A DNA stretch of 64,000 nt from NCBI GenBank assembly GCA_038147755.1, contig JAYQTS010000002.1, forward strand, positions 248,001 through 312,000, read 5' to 3'. Both the position numbers and the translations under genes were made by a program. The DNA comes from UBA5951 sp012269555. Lineage in GTDB: Bacteria > Pseudomonadota > Alphaproteobacteria > Puniceispirillales > Puniceispirillaceae. The notes under the pieces are model-generated. The model was not told the DNA's origin and did not search any database. It worked only from the letters and a program-made list of their open reading frames with translations. This document shows, piece by piece, positions 48,815 to 58,962 of this stretch (the first letter of the stretch is position 1; each line of letters begins with the position of its first letter).

Positions 48815-50799
48815 TTAGATATCTAATTGCGATAAAACATCCTCTGAATGTTCTCTTATGTAGCCAAACCTAAGTTCTGGTTTTTTACCCATTAGCGTTG
48901 TGACTAGTCTATCAGCCTCTCGTCTCTTATCTGCACCATCTAGGTCTCTCTTTGGAAGGTTAACCCGCAATAATCTGCGGGTGCTTGGGTTCATAGTAGT
49001 CTCTTTTAACTGCGATGGTGGCATTTCACCAAGTCCTTTAAACCTGCTTATTTCAACTTTTGTACCCTGATTGAATTCGGTCAATAAAAGGTGCTCTCTA
49101 TGCTTATCATCTTGTGCGTAAAATGTCTTACTTCCTTGCATCATTCTGTAAAGTGGGGGTTGTGCTAGAAATAGTCTTCCCGCCTCTATTAACTGTGGCA
49201 TTTCCTGATAAAAGAAAGTCATGAGAAGAGCGGCTATATGAGCGCCATCAACATCTGCATCAGTCATAATTATCACTTTACCGTATCGAAGGTCAGCTAA
49301 ATCAAATTGATTTTTTGCTTTTACACCTAGTGCTTGAAGTAGGTCACTTAATTCCTGATTTTGAGAGAGCTTGTCTGATGAAGCACTTGCAACATTTAGG
49401 ATTTTTCCTCGCATTGGAAGTATAGCTTGAGTAGATCGATTTCGTGCTGATTTTGCGGAACCACCGGCTGAGTCACCCTCAACAATAAAAATTTCCGTTT
49501 CATTGGTATCTCGAGCTGAACAGTCTGCAAGTTTTCCAGGTAATCGTAATTTTCGGGTTGCAGATTTCCGTGCCACCTCTTTTTCTTTACGCCGGCGTTT
49601 CCGTTCCTCCATGCGCTCAAGGGCAGCCTCAAGTAGGTAATTGGCACGCTCAGGTTCAGTGGAGAGCCAGATTTCAAAACGGTCTTTTACAGCCATCTCA
49701 GTCTGTTTTGTGGCATCGTTTGAGACAAGTTTATCTTTTGTTTGACCTTGAAATTGTGGGTCCTTTAAAAAAACAGAGAGCATTCCAGCTGAACCAGCTA
49801 ATACATCCTCTGCAGTAAGTTCAGATACTTTTTTCTGTCCTTTCAATTCTCCATAAACACGCATTCCTTTCGTAATGGCTTGTCGAAAACCATTTTCGTG
49901 TGTTCCGCCTGATGGGGTTGGCACAGTATTGCAATAAGAGTGAAAAAAACTATCTTCGCCTGGCCCTAACCATGTGAGTGCCCATTCAAACTTTTGCCCG
50001 TCTAATTCAGTTTTATCCGTAAAAGCTGAGGATAGCATAAGATTTCGACCATTTGTTGCATCTTTTAGATAATCAGCCAAGCCATCCGGATAGCAAATCG
50101 TCTCATTTTCAGGAATTAAAACAGTAGTACTTAAGTTAAGGTTTGGTGAACATTTCCATCGAATTTCTACACCAGCAAATAGATAAGCCTTTGATTTTGC
50201 CATTTTGTATAAAATAGAGGGTTTAAATTGGCACTCAGTTCCAAATATGTCTGGGTCGGGTGAGAATTTAATGCAAGTTCCTCGTCTATTATGAGTAGAA
50301 CCATCAGATGTCATGGGAGTTACTGGCTTTCCTTTGGAAAAAGATTGCTTATAAAGCTTTCTGTTTCTAGCAATTTCTACATCAAGCTTTATGCTAAGGG
50401 CATTTACAACAGAGGCTCCGACACCGTGAAGACCGCCCGATGTTTCATATACTTTATCAGAGAATTTACCGCCAGCATGCAGCGTGGTTAATATCACTTC
50501 TAACGCCGATTTATTTGGAAATTTTGGGTGAGGATCTACAGGGATTCCCTTCCATTATCACTTATTTTAACCGTATTTCCATCTATTAAATTGATTTCAA
50601 TCCAGTTAGCATGCCCTGCCACGGCTTCATCCATGGAATTATCTAGTATTTCAGCTACTAAGTGGTGCATGGCCCGTTCATCTGTGCCACCGATGTACAT
50701 TCCGGGCCTATGTCTGACTGGATCAAGCCCCTCAAGCACTTCTATTTGCTGTGCATTATAATTTTGACCCGAAATCGAACCTTCGAATAAATCTGGCAT
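48815..50799 (-). CDS. parE: DNA topoisomerase IV subunit B (frameshifted)
   Basis: ATPase subunit of topoisomerase IV, which decatenates daughter chromosomes. The N-terminal part has GLDPVRHRPGMYIGGTDERA and EILDNSMDEAVAGHA, the form typical of ParE rather than GyrB. The frame breaks at DNGR (about 50545); GIPVDPHPKFPNKSALEVIL continues after restoring one G in 'agggaatcc'. Later come TSGGLHGVGASVVNAL, the TOPRIM EGDSAGGSAK and DADVDGAHI, and the C-terminal RFKGLGEMPPSQLKETTM. Corrected length 661 residues. The partner parC is not in the window. Confidence 0.93.
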
Positions 50800-50903
50800 G
50801 TTTTGATAGCTCCATAAATCTAAAATGAATTAATGGTGATGCACTGGGTGTAGTATAAATGCAATACTTCGTAACACAACATATAGATTTATTGCAGACA
50901 AAC

Positions 50904-50936
50904 AAAAAACCCCAAAAGCATTTTTTGAGGTTTTTT
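50904..50936. terminator. Bidirectional Rho-independent terminator after glnA
   Basis: AAAAAACCCCAAAA pairs with TTTTTTGAGGTTTTTT across a 3-base loop, with a T-tract on both strands. It lies directly downstream of the glnA stop (minus strand) and upstream of parE, so it should separate the glnBA transcript from parE. Confidence 0.75.
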
Positions 50937-50959
50937 ATTTTGTGTATTTCTATACCAAA

Positions 50960-52369
50960 TTATGAAGAGTAGTACATTTTAAATTCAATTGGAGATGGAG
51001 TGTGTTCTAAATTAATCACTTCCTCCATTTTTAGGTCAATGTAACCGTCTATTTGGTCATCCGTAAATACGTTTCCGTCTTTGAGAAAAGCCCTATCTGT
51101 GTCTAAATTTTCAAGAGCCTCTCTGAGAGAACCGCACACAGTTGGGATTTGTTCTAATTCCTCTGCAGGAAGATCATACAAGTCTTTATCCATTGCATCG
51201 CCTGGATGAATTTTATTCTTAATGCCATCTAGTCCTGCCATAAGCATGGCTGAGAAAGCGAGATATGGGTTAGCCATAGCATCTGGGAATCGAACCTCAA
51301 CACGTTTCCCATTAGGACTCGATACAAACGGTATCCTGCATGATGCAGAGCGGTTTCTTGCTGAATACGCGAGGAGAACTGGCGCTTCATATCCTGGTAT
51401 CAACCTTTTATAAGAGTTTGTCGAAGGGTTCGTGAACGCGTTTAACGCTTTTGCATGTTTGATTATACCTCCAATGTAAAATAAGGCACTCTCTGATAGA
51501 TCTGCATATGAATTTCCAGCGAATAGGGGTTTCCCACCATTCCATAATGACTGATGAACATGCATACCTGAGCCGTTATCACCAGCAATAGGCTTAGGCA
51601 TAAAGGTAGCAGATAGTCCATAGGCATTAGCCACTTGCTGCACTGAATATTTATAAAGTTGGAGATTATCTGCTGTTTCAATTAGCTCTCCAAACTTCAT
51701 TCCCAGTTCGTGCTGAGACGGAGCAACTTCGTGATGATGTTTTTCTACGGGAACTCCCATATCTGCCATAACAGATAACATTTCACTCCTCACATCTTGG
51801 CCCGAATCAACTGGTGGCACAGGGAAATATCCCCCTTTGATGCCTGGTCTATGTCCTAGATTACCTTCATCATAATTTTTAGCACTATTATATGGGCCTT
51901 CTGATGAGTCGACTTCGTAGTAGCCACGATTCATAGAAACGTCCATTTTTACATCTTCGAAAAGAAAGAATTCAGCCTCTGGTCCAAAAAAAGCAGTATC
52001 TGCAACTCCTGTAGAAGCCATATGAGCTATTGCTGCCTTAGCGGTAGAGCGAGGGTCTCTGGAGTATGGTTGTCCTGAAGATGGTTCTAGTACATCACAA
52101 AATAGAGCGAGTGTTGGCTGGGCAAAAAATGGGTCCATATAAGCTCTGTATAAATCTGGTTTGAGTAGCATGTCAGATTCATTAATTGCTTTCCATCCAG
52201 CAATTGAAGATCCATCAAACATGAATCCTTCTTCAAGGGTTTCTTCATTTATAGTATCTACGTGCTGGGATAAATGCTGCATTTTACCTCTCGGGTCTGT
52301 AAAACGCACATCTACATAGGTGACATCATTTTCTTTTATCATTTCCATGATTTTTTTTACATCTGACAT
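50960..52369 (-). CDS. glnA: Glutamine synthetase type I
   Basis: Complete 469-residue GSI that forms glutamine from glutamate and ammonia. The N-terminus is MSDVKKIMEMIKENDVTYVD; active-site segments include FDGSSIAGWKAI, GPEAEFFLF, VEKHHHEVAPSQHE, NGSGMHVHQS and VEVRFPDAMANPYL. The adenylylation tyrosine is in DLYDLPAEEL, so it is probably controlled by GlnE. The frame extends to 52384, but the ATG at 52369 is the family start. It follows glnB by 86 bases, as in many Alphaproteobacteria. Confidence 0.97.
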   Translation of the reverse strand: MSDVKKIMEMIKENDVTYVDVRFTDPRGKMQHLSQHVDTINEETLEEGFMFDGSSIAGWKAINESDMLLKPDLYRAYMDPFFAQPTLALFCDVLEPSSGQPYSRDPRSTAKAAIAHMASTGVADTAFFGPEAEFFLFEDVKMDVSMNRGYYEVDSSEGPYNSAKNYDEGNLGHRPGIKGGYFPVPPVDSGQDVRSEMLSVMADMGVPVEKHHHEVAPSQHELGMKFGELIETADNLQLYKYSVQQVANAYGLSATFMPKPIAGDNGSGMHVHQSLWNGGKPLFAGNSYADLSESALFYIGGIIKHAKALNAFTNPSTNSYKRLIPGYEAPVLLAYSARNRSASCRIPFVSSPNGKRVEVRFPDAMANPYLAFSAMLMAGLDGIKNKIHPGDAMDKDLYDLPAEELEQIPTVCGSLREALENLDTDRAFLKDGNVFTDDQIDGYIDLKMEEVINLEHTPSPIEFKMYYSS

Positions 52370-52455
52370 TGTTAATCCTTTCATGCCAATTTCTGTTGCA
52401 AATTATTAAAAAGCTGTTGACAAAATTTTGGGTAAGCATAGGGGCTGAAATTTAT

Positions 52456-52794
52456 TCAAACTGCTTCAGCACCTTTTTCCCCTGTTCTGATTCGGATAGC
52501 TTCATCAATTGATGATATAAAAATTTTTCCGTCACCAATTCGCCCTGTTTTCGCAGCTACTTGAACGGCTTCTAACACAGCATCAAGCATGCCATCCTCT
52601 ATCACGACTTCGATTTTAACTTTCGGCAAAAAATCAACTACATACTCCGCACCTCGGTAAAGTTCTGTGTGACCCTTTTGGCGTCCAAAACCTTTTGCCT
52701 CAATCACAGTTATACCTTGGATGCCTACCTCATGTAGAGCCTCTTTGACCTCATCTAACTTAAATGGCTTTATAATAGCTTCAATTTTCTTCAT
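52456..52794 (-). CDS. glnB: Nitrogen regulatory protein PII
   Basis: Complete 112-residue PII signal protein that senses 2-oxoglutarate and ATP/ADP and governs glutamine synthetase. The T-loop tyrosine for uridylylation is in LYRGAEYVVDFLPK, the B-loop GRIGDGKIFI is intact, and the N-terminus MKKIEAIIKPFKLDEVKEAL is typical of GlnB. Coupled with glnA, not amtB, supporting GlnB rather than GlnK. Confidence 0.97.
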   Translation of the reverse strand: MKKIEAIIKPFKLDEVKEALHEVGIQGITVIEAKGFGRQKGHTELYRGAEYVVDFLPKVKIEVVIEDGMLDAVLEAVQVAAKTGRIGDGKIFISSIDEAIRIRTGEKGAEAV

Positions 52795-53049
52795 GATTTG
52801 GTTCTCGCTATCTTCAAAAATAAATGGTTTGTTGAACCATGTTTATGATTTACTGTAATTTTTTGACCCAGTTTTAATAATCAATTGGGGGAACACATTT
52901 AAAGTGTTGTTTTTAAAAAAATTCATTGTTGATAACACTGCAAACATAAAAAATTACCTTAGAAGGGATAGCGAGAGCAGATTACACTTGCAACAGACTA
53001 GTCGGCGATAAATAAAATTTATAATTATTGCATAAAAATTGTGCAGTTT

Positions 53050-54216
53050 TTAGACATATTTAAGAGTTAGTTGCTTGAGCTTACTACACGCTTCATTTAT
53101 GAGAGCATCTGAGTTTGCGGAGGAAAATCTGAGGTGACCCTCGCCATAACATCCAAAAGCAGTTCCGGCTAAAACAGCAACGCCATATTCTTCAAGCAAT
53201 TGATTTTGAATTAATTCAGATGAAACACCAAGTTGACTAATATTGGGAAGGCATAAAAAAGCGCCCCCCGGCATTTGGCAAGATATTCCCGTTATGTTAT
53301 TCAAATTTTCTGTTATGAGTTCAGCTCTTCTTTTAAAGGCTTCTTTCATATTATCAACACAATCCTGTTCACCTGTTGTTGCGGCTAATGCTGCAAATTG
53401 CGTTGGAGTATTTACACAAGAATGATAATTAACACCAATTTTATCTGCATACTCAATAACTTTTGCAGGCCAGATGCCATAGCCAATTCTCCAACCCGTC
53501 ATGGCAAAAGTTTTTGACCAGCCATTTAGTATGATTAATCTATCATTAATTTCTGGATAAGATAGAAGAGAGTGGGGTGAAGTGTTAAATACTAAACGAT
53601 CATAAATTTCGTCAGAAAAGAGAGTTATGTTTGGATAATTTTCTAAACCGCTGACTAACTTTTTTATCTCTGAAGGAGGTGTAATACCCCCAGATGGGTT
53701 GTGGGGCGTGTTAATCATAATTAATGTTGTTTGCTTGGTTATTTTGCTCAATATCTCATCTGCATCAAACGAAAACCCCTTTTGTTCATCAAGCTCATAA
53801 AATATTGGTGTTGCGCCAGAATATGAGACTGCAGACTCATAAATTGGGAAACTTGGATTTGGCATTAAAATTTCTTTACCTATTCCACCATATATCATCG
53901 CCGCCATAAAAATTACCGGTTTTCCCCCAGGGGTAATCTGAATTTGTGAGATAGGTGGGCAAAATCCATAGCGCAGCGATAAATCCTCTTTTACTGCTTC
54001 TCGTAAAGGAATTAAACCGAGTGATGGAGTATAACCATGTTGCCCATCACGCAACGCTTTTACTCCGGCCTCAACTATGTGCTTCGGTGTACTAAAATCT
54101 GGTTGACCTATTCCTAGATTAATAATGGTTTTTCCATATTTTTGCAATTCACTAGCTTTAGCTAAAACACTAAAGGCAGTTTCAGTTCCAAGTTTACAAA
54201 GATTTTCATTTAGCAT
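53050..54216 (-). CDS. Pyridoxal-phosphate aminotransferase, class I
   Basis: Complete 388-residue class I aminotransferase resembling aspartate/alanine aminotransferases. Segments: INLGIGQPDFSTP, HGYTPSLGLIPLREAV, NTPHNPSGG, FSDEIYDRLVF and the PLP lysine in LNGWSKTFAMTGWRIGYG, ending ERLRFSSANS-like (GHLRFSSANSDALI). It does not show the classical AspC C-terminal arginine context clearly enough to name a substrate. It is upstream of, and on the same strand as, glnB, 255 bases away. Confidence 0.88.
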   Translation of the reverse strand: MLNENLCKLGTETAFSVLAKASELQKYGKTIINLGIGQPDFSTPKHIVEAGVKALRDGQHGYTPSLGLIPLREAVKEDLSLRYGFCPPISQIQITPGGKPVIFMAAMIYGGIGKEILMPNPSFPIYESAVSYSGATPIFYELDEQKGFSFDADEILSKITKQTTLIMINTPHNPSGGITPPSEIKKLVSGLENYPNITLFSDEIYDRLVFNTSPHSLLSYPEINDRLIILNGWSKTFAMTGWRIGYGIWPAKVIEYADKIGVNYHSCVNTPTQFAALAATTGEQDCVDNMKEAFKRRAELITENLNNITGISCQMPGGAFLCLPNISQLGVSSELIQNQLLEEYGVAVLAGTAFGCYGEGHLRFSSANSDALINEACSKLKQLTLKYV

Positions 54217-54408
54217 GAGACTTCCTATGCACTTTAGTTTCTTATTTCAGCTAACCTAAAGGGATCGAGGTCGAATACAATTTTTTCATATTTGATGTTT
54301 CTTTATAATTAGAAACTTTATGGTCTATGTTGTTATGGTGTTGCAACAAAAATCCTCTTGTTGTAATAAACTTTTGATAGGTTGTGTTTAAATTCATTAG
54401 GTTATTAT

Positions 54409-54486
54409 GGCGGGTGTAGCTCAGTTGGTTAGAGCGCCAGTTTGTGGTACTGGATGTCGCCGGTTCGAATCCGGTCACTCGCCCCA
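54409..54486 (+). tRNA. tRNA-His (anticodon GTG)
   Basis: Cloverleaf with the extra 5' G (G-1 at 54409) opposite C73, as required for tRNA-His. Acceptor GCGGGTG pairs with CACTCGC with one G-T pair; the anticodon arm CCAGTTTGTGGTACTGG holds GTG; the T-arm is CCGGTTCGAATCCGG; CCA is encoded. G34 makes it a queuosine substrate for the tgt product encoded here. Confidence 0.96.
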
Positions 54487-54693
54487 AAAAATACGCTAAG
54501 CAAAATTAATTGTTAACGGATAGATTTAGATTTTCTTGGCAAAATTAAAAATGATTTGTTTCTATTGTGCTTTCATTTGAGGTTCTTCAAAAAAGCGGTT
54601 TAATGAATATTTACAAAATAAATACAGTGCTAGACCGTTATTGATGTTGACGCAATCATCTTATTTTTGTAGCGATAATAAACAATTTACTTT

Positions 54694-54778
54694 GCGGGCG
54701 TGGCGAAATTGGTAGACGCGCCAGATTTAGGTTCTGGTATCTAGCGATGTGGGGGTTCAAGTCCCTCCGCCCGCACCA
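54694..54778 (+). tRNA. tRNA-Leu (anticodon TAG)
   Basis: Class II tRNA of 85 bases with a long variable arm. Acceptor GCGGGCG pairs with CGCCCGC, the anticodon arm CCAGATTTAGGTTCTGG holds TAG, the T-arm is GGGGGTTCAAGTCCCTC, and CCA is encoded. About 210 bases after tRNA-His. Confidence 0.96.
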
Positions 54779-54874
54779 ATTTAACAAACTGCTTTAAAGG
54801 TAAAAATTACAAGAAGTCATATATTCGCTATGTTGGTTTATAAAGGCAGATGAAAAGATTAGGAAATACACAGA

Positions 54875-56246
54875 ATGCAGATAAAATTGTCATTAAATAA
54901 AGGACTTTCTCGTGAATTTGAAATCGCAATAGATGCCGGCGAAATTGAAAAGCGTACAGTAGAAAAATTGACTGAAATTTCTAGAACTGCAAAAATGCCA
55001 GGTTTTCGGCCAGGAAAAGTGCCTTTATCTGTAGTTAAAACACGTTTTGGCGACCAATCAAAGGGCGAGGTTATACAGGCAATGCTTGATGAGGCAGCGA
55101 GAGAGGCCATAGATACAAATGATTTGAGTCTTGCAAGTCAACCATCCCTTGATATTACCTCATATGAAAATGGAAAAAATCTTGAGGCAAAGTTAAAATG
55201 TGAAGTTCTCCCTGAGATTGATTTGCCAAACATATCAGAAATGTCAATTGAAAGACCTACGTTGCCTCTAGACGAAAAAGAAGTTACTGACACGATGCAG
55301 CGACTTGCACAGGAGAACAGTCCAACAGAAAAAGCGAAAAAAGGGCACAAAGCTGTTTTAGGGGATGTTGTTATAATTGATTTTGAAGGGTCAATTGATG
55401 GAGTTCCATTCGAAGGTGGCGCAGCTAAGTCGCATTCATTAGAGCTTGGAAGCAACTCATTTATACCAGGTTTCGAAGAGGGGCTTTTAGGTTCGAAAGC
55501 CGGTGATAAAAGAAATGTTGATGTGCCGTTTCCAGAGAATTATCAAGCCTCGCACCTTGCTGGCAAACAAGCTGTTTTTGCTGTCAGTATAAATGAAGTC
55601 CTAATAAAGGGTAAGCCAGTATTAGATGATGCGCTCGCTGAAAAATTGGGCTTTGATAAATTGACTGCCCTTGAGGAAGCAGTGCGTGGACAACTTAGTG
55701 CACAACATCAGCCTGCGCTTCGCCAATTAGTAAAAAAGAATATCCTAGACCAGCTAAACGAGTATGCTAACTTTGATGTCCCTCAAACGCTGCTTAATTC
55801 TGAATATAATGTAGTCGCCAAATCCATAAAATCGGAGCAAGGAATAAATAATGATCATGACCACGACCATGATCATGACCACGACCATGACCCATGACTC
55901 TGAGCATATTCATTCAGAAAAAAATAATGCAGATGAAGGACTCGACGATGATACTAAAAAGGAAGCATTAGAGATTGCCACAAGAAGAGTTAGATTAGGA
56001 TTGATGTTAACAGAAATTGGAAGATCCAATGAGATAAAAGTATCGGAGGAAGATACAAAGCGGGCTATATTCGAGCAGGCAAAAAAATATCCGGGACAAG
56101 AAAAACAGGTTATTGAATACTATCAGAAAAACGCAGAAGCTACGCAACAGCTTGCTGGTCCATTATTTGAAGATAAAGTGATTGATTACGTCTTGGAGCT
56201 TGCCAAAGTAACTGATGTTGAAACTAATATTAGTGCATTTATATGA
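54875..56246 (+). CDS. tig: Trigger factor with a His-Asp repeat insert (frameshifted)
   Basis: Ribosome-associated chaperone and peptidyl-prolyl isomerase, about 457 residues after repair. The ribosome-binding signature GFRPGKVPLSVVKTRFG is at about residues 44-60 and the FKBP domain has GDVVIIDFEGSIDGVPFEGG. In the C-terminal domain a (Asp-His)n tract is inserted, encoded by an exact 18-base tandem duplication at 55853-55888. Just after it an extra C (55891-55893) shifts the frame; it then continues SEHIHSEKNNADEG and ATRRVRLGLMLTEIG. The ATG is at 54875. It leads the proteostasis block. Confidence 0.93.
55853..55888 (+). repeat. 18-base tandem repeat inside tig
   Basis: Two exact copies of an 18-base unit beginning GATCATGACC and ending CGACCAT, followed by a partial third. 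It encodes (Asp-His)6 and further His residues follow after the frameshift, giving a metal-chelating-like stretch in a loop of the trigger factor C-terminal domain. Repeat-length change by slippage is likely between strains. Confidence 0.9.
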
Positions 56247-56485
56247 ACTCTCAGGAGCGTTTTGGCAAAGAAGCTCTTAAAAAACCAGCTAAGAAAAAAA
56301 CGAAAGTAAAACCCAAAAGCGAGTCAGGTAAATCTGGCAGTTCTACTGAAAAAAAGAAACAAGTAAAAAAGAAAGCTACCAATAAATCTAATGTTTCTCT
56401 AAAGAATGAGAAATCAGCTACAAAAAAAGTAACTAATAAATTGGCCACAAAAAAATCAGCAAAGAAAAAGGCTTCCAAAAAATAG
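56243..56485 (+). CDS. Small lysine-rich protein, histone H1-tail-like
   Basis: Predicted 80-residue protein with about 40 percent Lys and many Ala, Ser and Thr, containing KKPAKKK, KKKATNK and a KKSAKKKASKK end. It is strongly basic and disordered, like the tails of H1-type histone-like proteins or HU extensions, so nucleic-acid binding is likely. Its ATG overlaps the tig stop by four bases (ATGA), indicating translational coupling. No family assignment; the codon usage is AAA-dominated, so a chance frame is less likely than a real gene given the coupling, but caution is due. Confidence 0.6.
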   Translation: MNSQERFGKEALKKPAKKKTKVKPKSESGKSGSSTEKKKQVKKKATNKSNVSLKNEKSATKKVTNKLATKKSAKKKASKK

Positions 56486-56624
56486 TTCAATCAATAAATA
56501 TGCATAAATTCTTGGCACTTAGTTAATTTCGCTATACTTTTTGTTTGAAAAATATTACTTGGTTACTACATAAACCAAAAAGTTGCCCACTTCTTTCGAT
56601 AGTTACATAAAGGAAAAGTTAGTA

Positions 56625-57251
56625 ATGATAAATTCTGTGCTACCTGAAACCTCTGCATTAATTCCAATGGTCGTTGAGCAAACCAACAGGGGTGAGCGAT
56701 CCTACGACATTTATTCACGACTTTTGAAAGAGCGTATCATATTTTTGAATGGTCCAGTAGAAGATATGATGGCATCTGTCATTTGTGCCCAATTATTATT
56801 TCTTGAATCAGAAAACCCTTCAAAAGATATATTTATGTATATTAATTCACCTGGTGGGGTAGTTACTTCGGGTATGGCAATTTACGACACAATGGAATAT
56901 ATTCGTCCTGATGTTTCTACAGTTTGTATTGGACAAGCGGCATCAATGGGCTCTTTGCTTTTAACAGCAGGGGCGGCTGGGAAAAGACACTGCCTTCCAA
57001 ATTCCCGCATAATGACCCACCAGCCCTCTGGTGGTTTTCAAGGTCAAGCTACTGATATTGAAATACACGCGAAAGAAATAATTAGTCTGAGAAGTAGGCT
57101 TAATAAAATTTATGAGAAGCATTCAGGAAAATCACTTAAGCAAATTGAAAAAATTATGGAACGTGACACATTCATGTCCCCAGATGAAGCAAAGGAAATG
57201 GGATTGATTGACGAAGTGGTATCAAAGCGTCCTGCCCCTGAGAAAGATTAG
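56625..57251 (+). CDS. clpP: ATP-dependent Clp protease proteolytic subunit
   Basis: Complete 208-residue serine peptidase that forms the ClpP chamber. The catalytic Ser is in GQAASMGSLLL, His in RIMTHQPSGG and Asp in the following QATDIEIHAKE region. The frame opens at a TTG at 56583, but the ATG at 56625 has an AAGGA ribosome binding site and gives the typical propeptide start. It is 139 bases after the lysine-rich ORF and 133 before clpX. Confidence 0.96.
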   Translation: MINSVLPETSALIPMVVEQTNRGERSYDIYSRLLKERIIFLNGPVEDMMASVICAQLLFLESENPSKDIFMYINSPGGVVTSGMAIYDTMEYIRPDVSTVCIGQAASMGSLLLTAGAAGKRHCLPNSRIMTHQPSGGFQGQATDIEIHAKEIISLRSRLNKIYEKHSGKSLKQIEKIMERDTFMSPDEAKEMGLIDEVVSKRPAPEKD

Positions 57252-57384
57252 TTTATTATATATGTAAAAAATGTGGACGAATAAAAAAATAAATTTTAGT
57301 TAAGTTTTAATGACAAGAGGTTTTAATCTGATAACATGATGATATTAAGCAGCCTAATTGGAATTTAAAAAGGATTAATTGGTA

Positions 57385-58644
57385 ATGGCAAAATCAGAGG
57401 ATAATACCAAATCAACTTTGTTTTGTTCTTTTTGCGGGAAGAGTCAGCATGAGGTAAAAAAACTCATAGCAGGTCCGACAGTTTTTATTTGTGATGAATG
57501 CGTGGAATTATGCATGGATATAATTCGCGAAGAGCATAAGAGTAGTTTTGTAAAAAGCGGCGAGGGGGTGCCCTCACCTTATGATATAAAAACGGTATTA
57601 GACGATTATGTTATTGGCCAAGAAAAAGCAAAACGTGTTTTATCTGTTGCAGTTCACAATCATTATAAACGACTGGCGAATGCGGGTAACGTTGGAGATC
57701 TTGAAATTTCAAAATCTAATATCATGCTCGTCGGGCCTACTGGTTCCGGAAAGACATTACTTGCTCAGACACTCGCTCGCATACTTGATGTTCCTTTTAC
57801 CATGGCGGATGCAACAACACTTACAGAGGCAGGTTATGTTGGAGAGGATGTAGAAAATATAATTTTGAAATTACTTCAAGCGGCTGATTACAACGTTGAG
57901 AAGGCTCAGCGAGGCATTGTTTATATCGATGAAGTTGATAAAATTAGCAGAAAGTCTGACAACCCATCAATCACCCGAGATGTATCAGGTGAGGGTGTCC
58001 AACAAGCATTATTAAAAATAATGGAGGGAACAGTTGCTTCGGTTCCGCCTCAGGGGGGAAGGAAGCATCCACAGCAGGAATTTTTGCAAGTTGACACTAC
58101 CAACATTCTTTTTATTTGTGGAGGAGCTTTCGCAGGGCTTGAGCGACTAATTGCAGACAGAACAAATAGTACAGGCATTGGATTTGGTGCGACAGTTAGA
58201 GATAAGGACGAGCACAAGATAGGAGAAATACTTACCAAAATTGAGCCTGAAGATCTCGTCAAATTTGGTTTAATTCCAGAATTTATTGGAAGATTACCAG
58301 TAATTGCGACATTAGAAGACTTAGATGAAGATGCACTGGTTCAAATTTTAGTCGAACCAAAAAACGCCCTTACAAAGCAGTATAAAGCACTTTTTGAAAT
58401 GGATGACGTGATTCTTGAATTTAGAGAAGATGCGCTAAAAGCTATAGCTAGACGGGCAATAGAGAGGAAAACGGGTGCGCGAGGGCTTCGTTCTATTTTG
58501 GAGAGTATTTTGATGGATACAATGTTTGATATCCCCACAACAAATAATATCGATAGTGTTATAATTAACGAAGATGTTGTATTATCTAACGCTGCCCCAT
58601 TACTTGTTCATAGTTCAGTCTCTAAGCAAGATTCTGGAGCATAA
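57385..58644 (+). CDS. clpX: ATP-dependent Clp protease ATPase subunit ClpX
   Basis: Complete 419-residue AAA+ unfoldase that feeds ClpP. The N-terminal zinc domain is CSFCGKSQHEV to CDECVELC; Walker A is GPTGSGKTLLA, the pore loop GYVGED, Walker B VYIDEVDKI and the RKH loop GGRKHP. The C-terminus has ERKTGARGLRSILE. The ATG at 57385 follows AAAAGGA; an in-frame TTG at 57379 is rejected. In Alphaproteobacteria ClpXP degrades CtrA and other cell-cycle factors. Confidence 0.97.
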   Translation: MAKSEDNTKSTLFCSFCGKSQHEVKKLIAGPTVFICDECVELCMDIIREEHKSSFVKSGEGVPSPYDIKTVLDDYVIGQEKAKRVLSVAVHNHYKRLANAGNVGDLEISKSNIMLVGPTGSGKTLLAQTLARILDVPFTMADATTLTEAGYVGEDVENIILKLLQAADYNVEKAQRGIVYIDEVDKISRKSDNPSITRDVSGEGVQQALLKIMEGTVASVPPQGGRKHPQQEFLQVDTTNILFICGGAFAGLERLIADRTNSTGIGFGATVRDKDEHKIGEILTKIEPEDLVKFGLIPEFIGRLPVIATLEDLDEDALVQILVEPKNALTKQYKALFEMDDVILEFREDALKAIARRAIERKTGARGLRSILESILMDTMFDIPTTNNIDSVIINEDVVLSNAAPLLVHSSVSKQDSGA

Positions 58645-58962
58645 CAATTTTAAAAAAAAAAATAAATCTAATTGTTTATTCTTGGCCTTCGATAATTTAG
58701 ATAAAATATTCACAAAATCTTTTGCTATTGGATCTCAGTGCGACCTAAAATAATTTATTAATAATGTGGATGGTTTGATAATTTTAATCCCCTCCTAGTA
58801 TGTTTTTGCTCTTGAAATCTGTGATTTTAATATCACATTAGTTCTTATGATGTTAAAGATGGCAATACACTAATGGTTGATTTTTTTGGGTGTAACTGGT
58901 ATTAACAAAAGTTTTTAATTGATATTTTAAATACCTAAAGCCTGCTTGATGAGGATTTATTG
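58645..58962. other. Intergenic region upstream of lon
   Basis: About 318 bases without a supported gene. It contains an inverted repeat TGTGAT-N6-ATCACA at 58820-58837 and a CTTGAA at 58811-58816. I cannot assign either to a known factor; a heat-shock sigma promoter would be expected here but no full match is seen. A GAGG precedes the lon ATG. Confidence 0.5.

Noticed and set aside
48815..50799. Gyrase subunit B
   Set aside because: The MYIGGTDERAMHHLVAEILDN start and the length of about 661 residues fit ParE better than GyrB of about 800 residues.
52890..52916. Hairpin AACAC-N7-GTGTT between glnB and the aminotransferase as a terminator
   Set aside because: The T-rich flank is on the plus strand while both neighbouring genes are on the minus strand, and the stem is only five bases.
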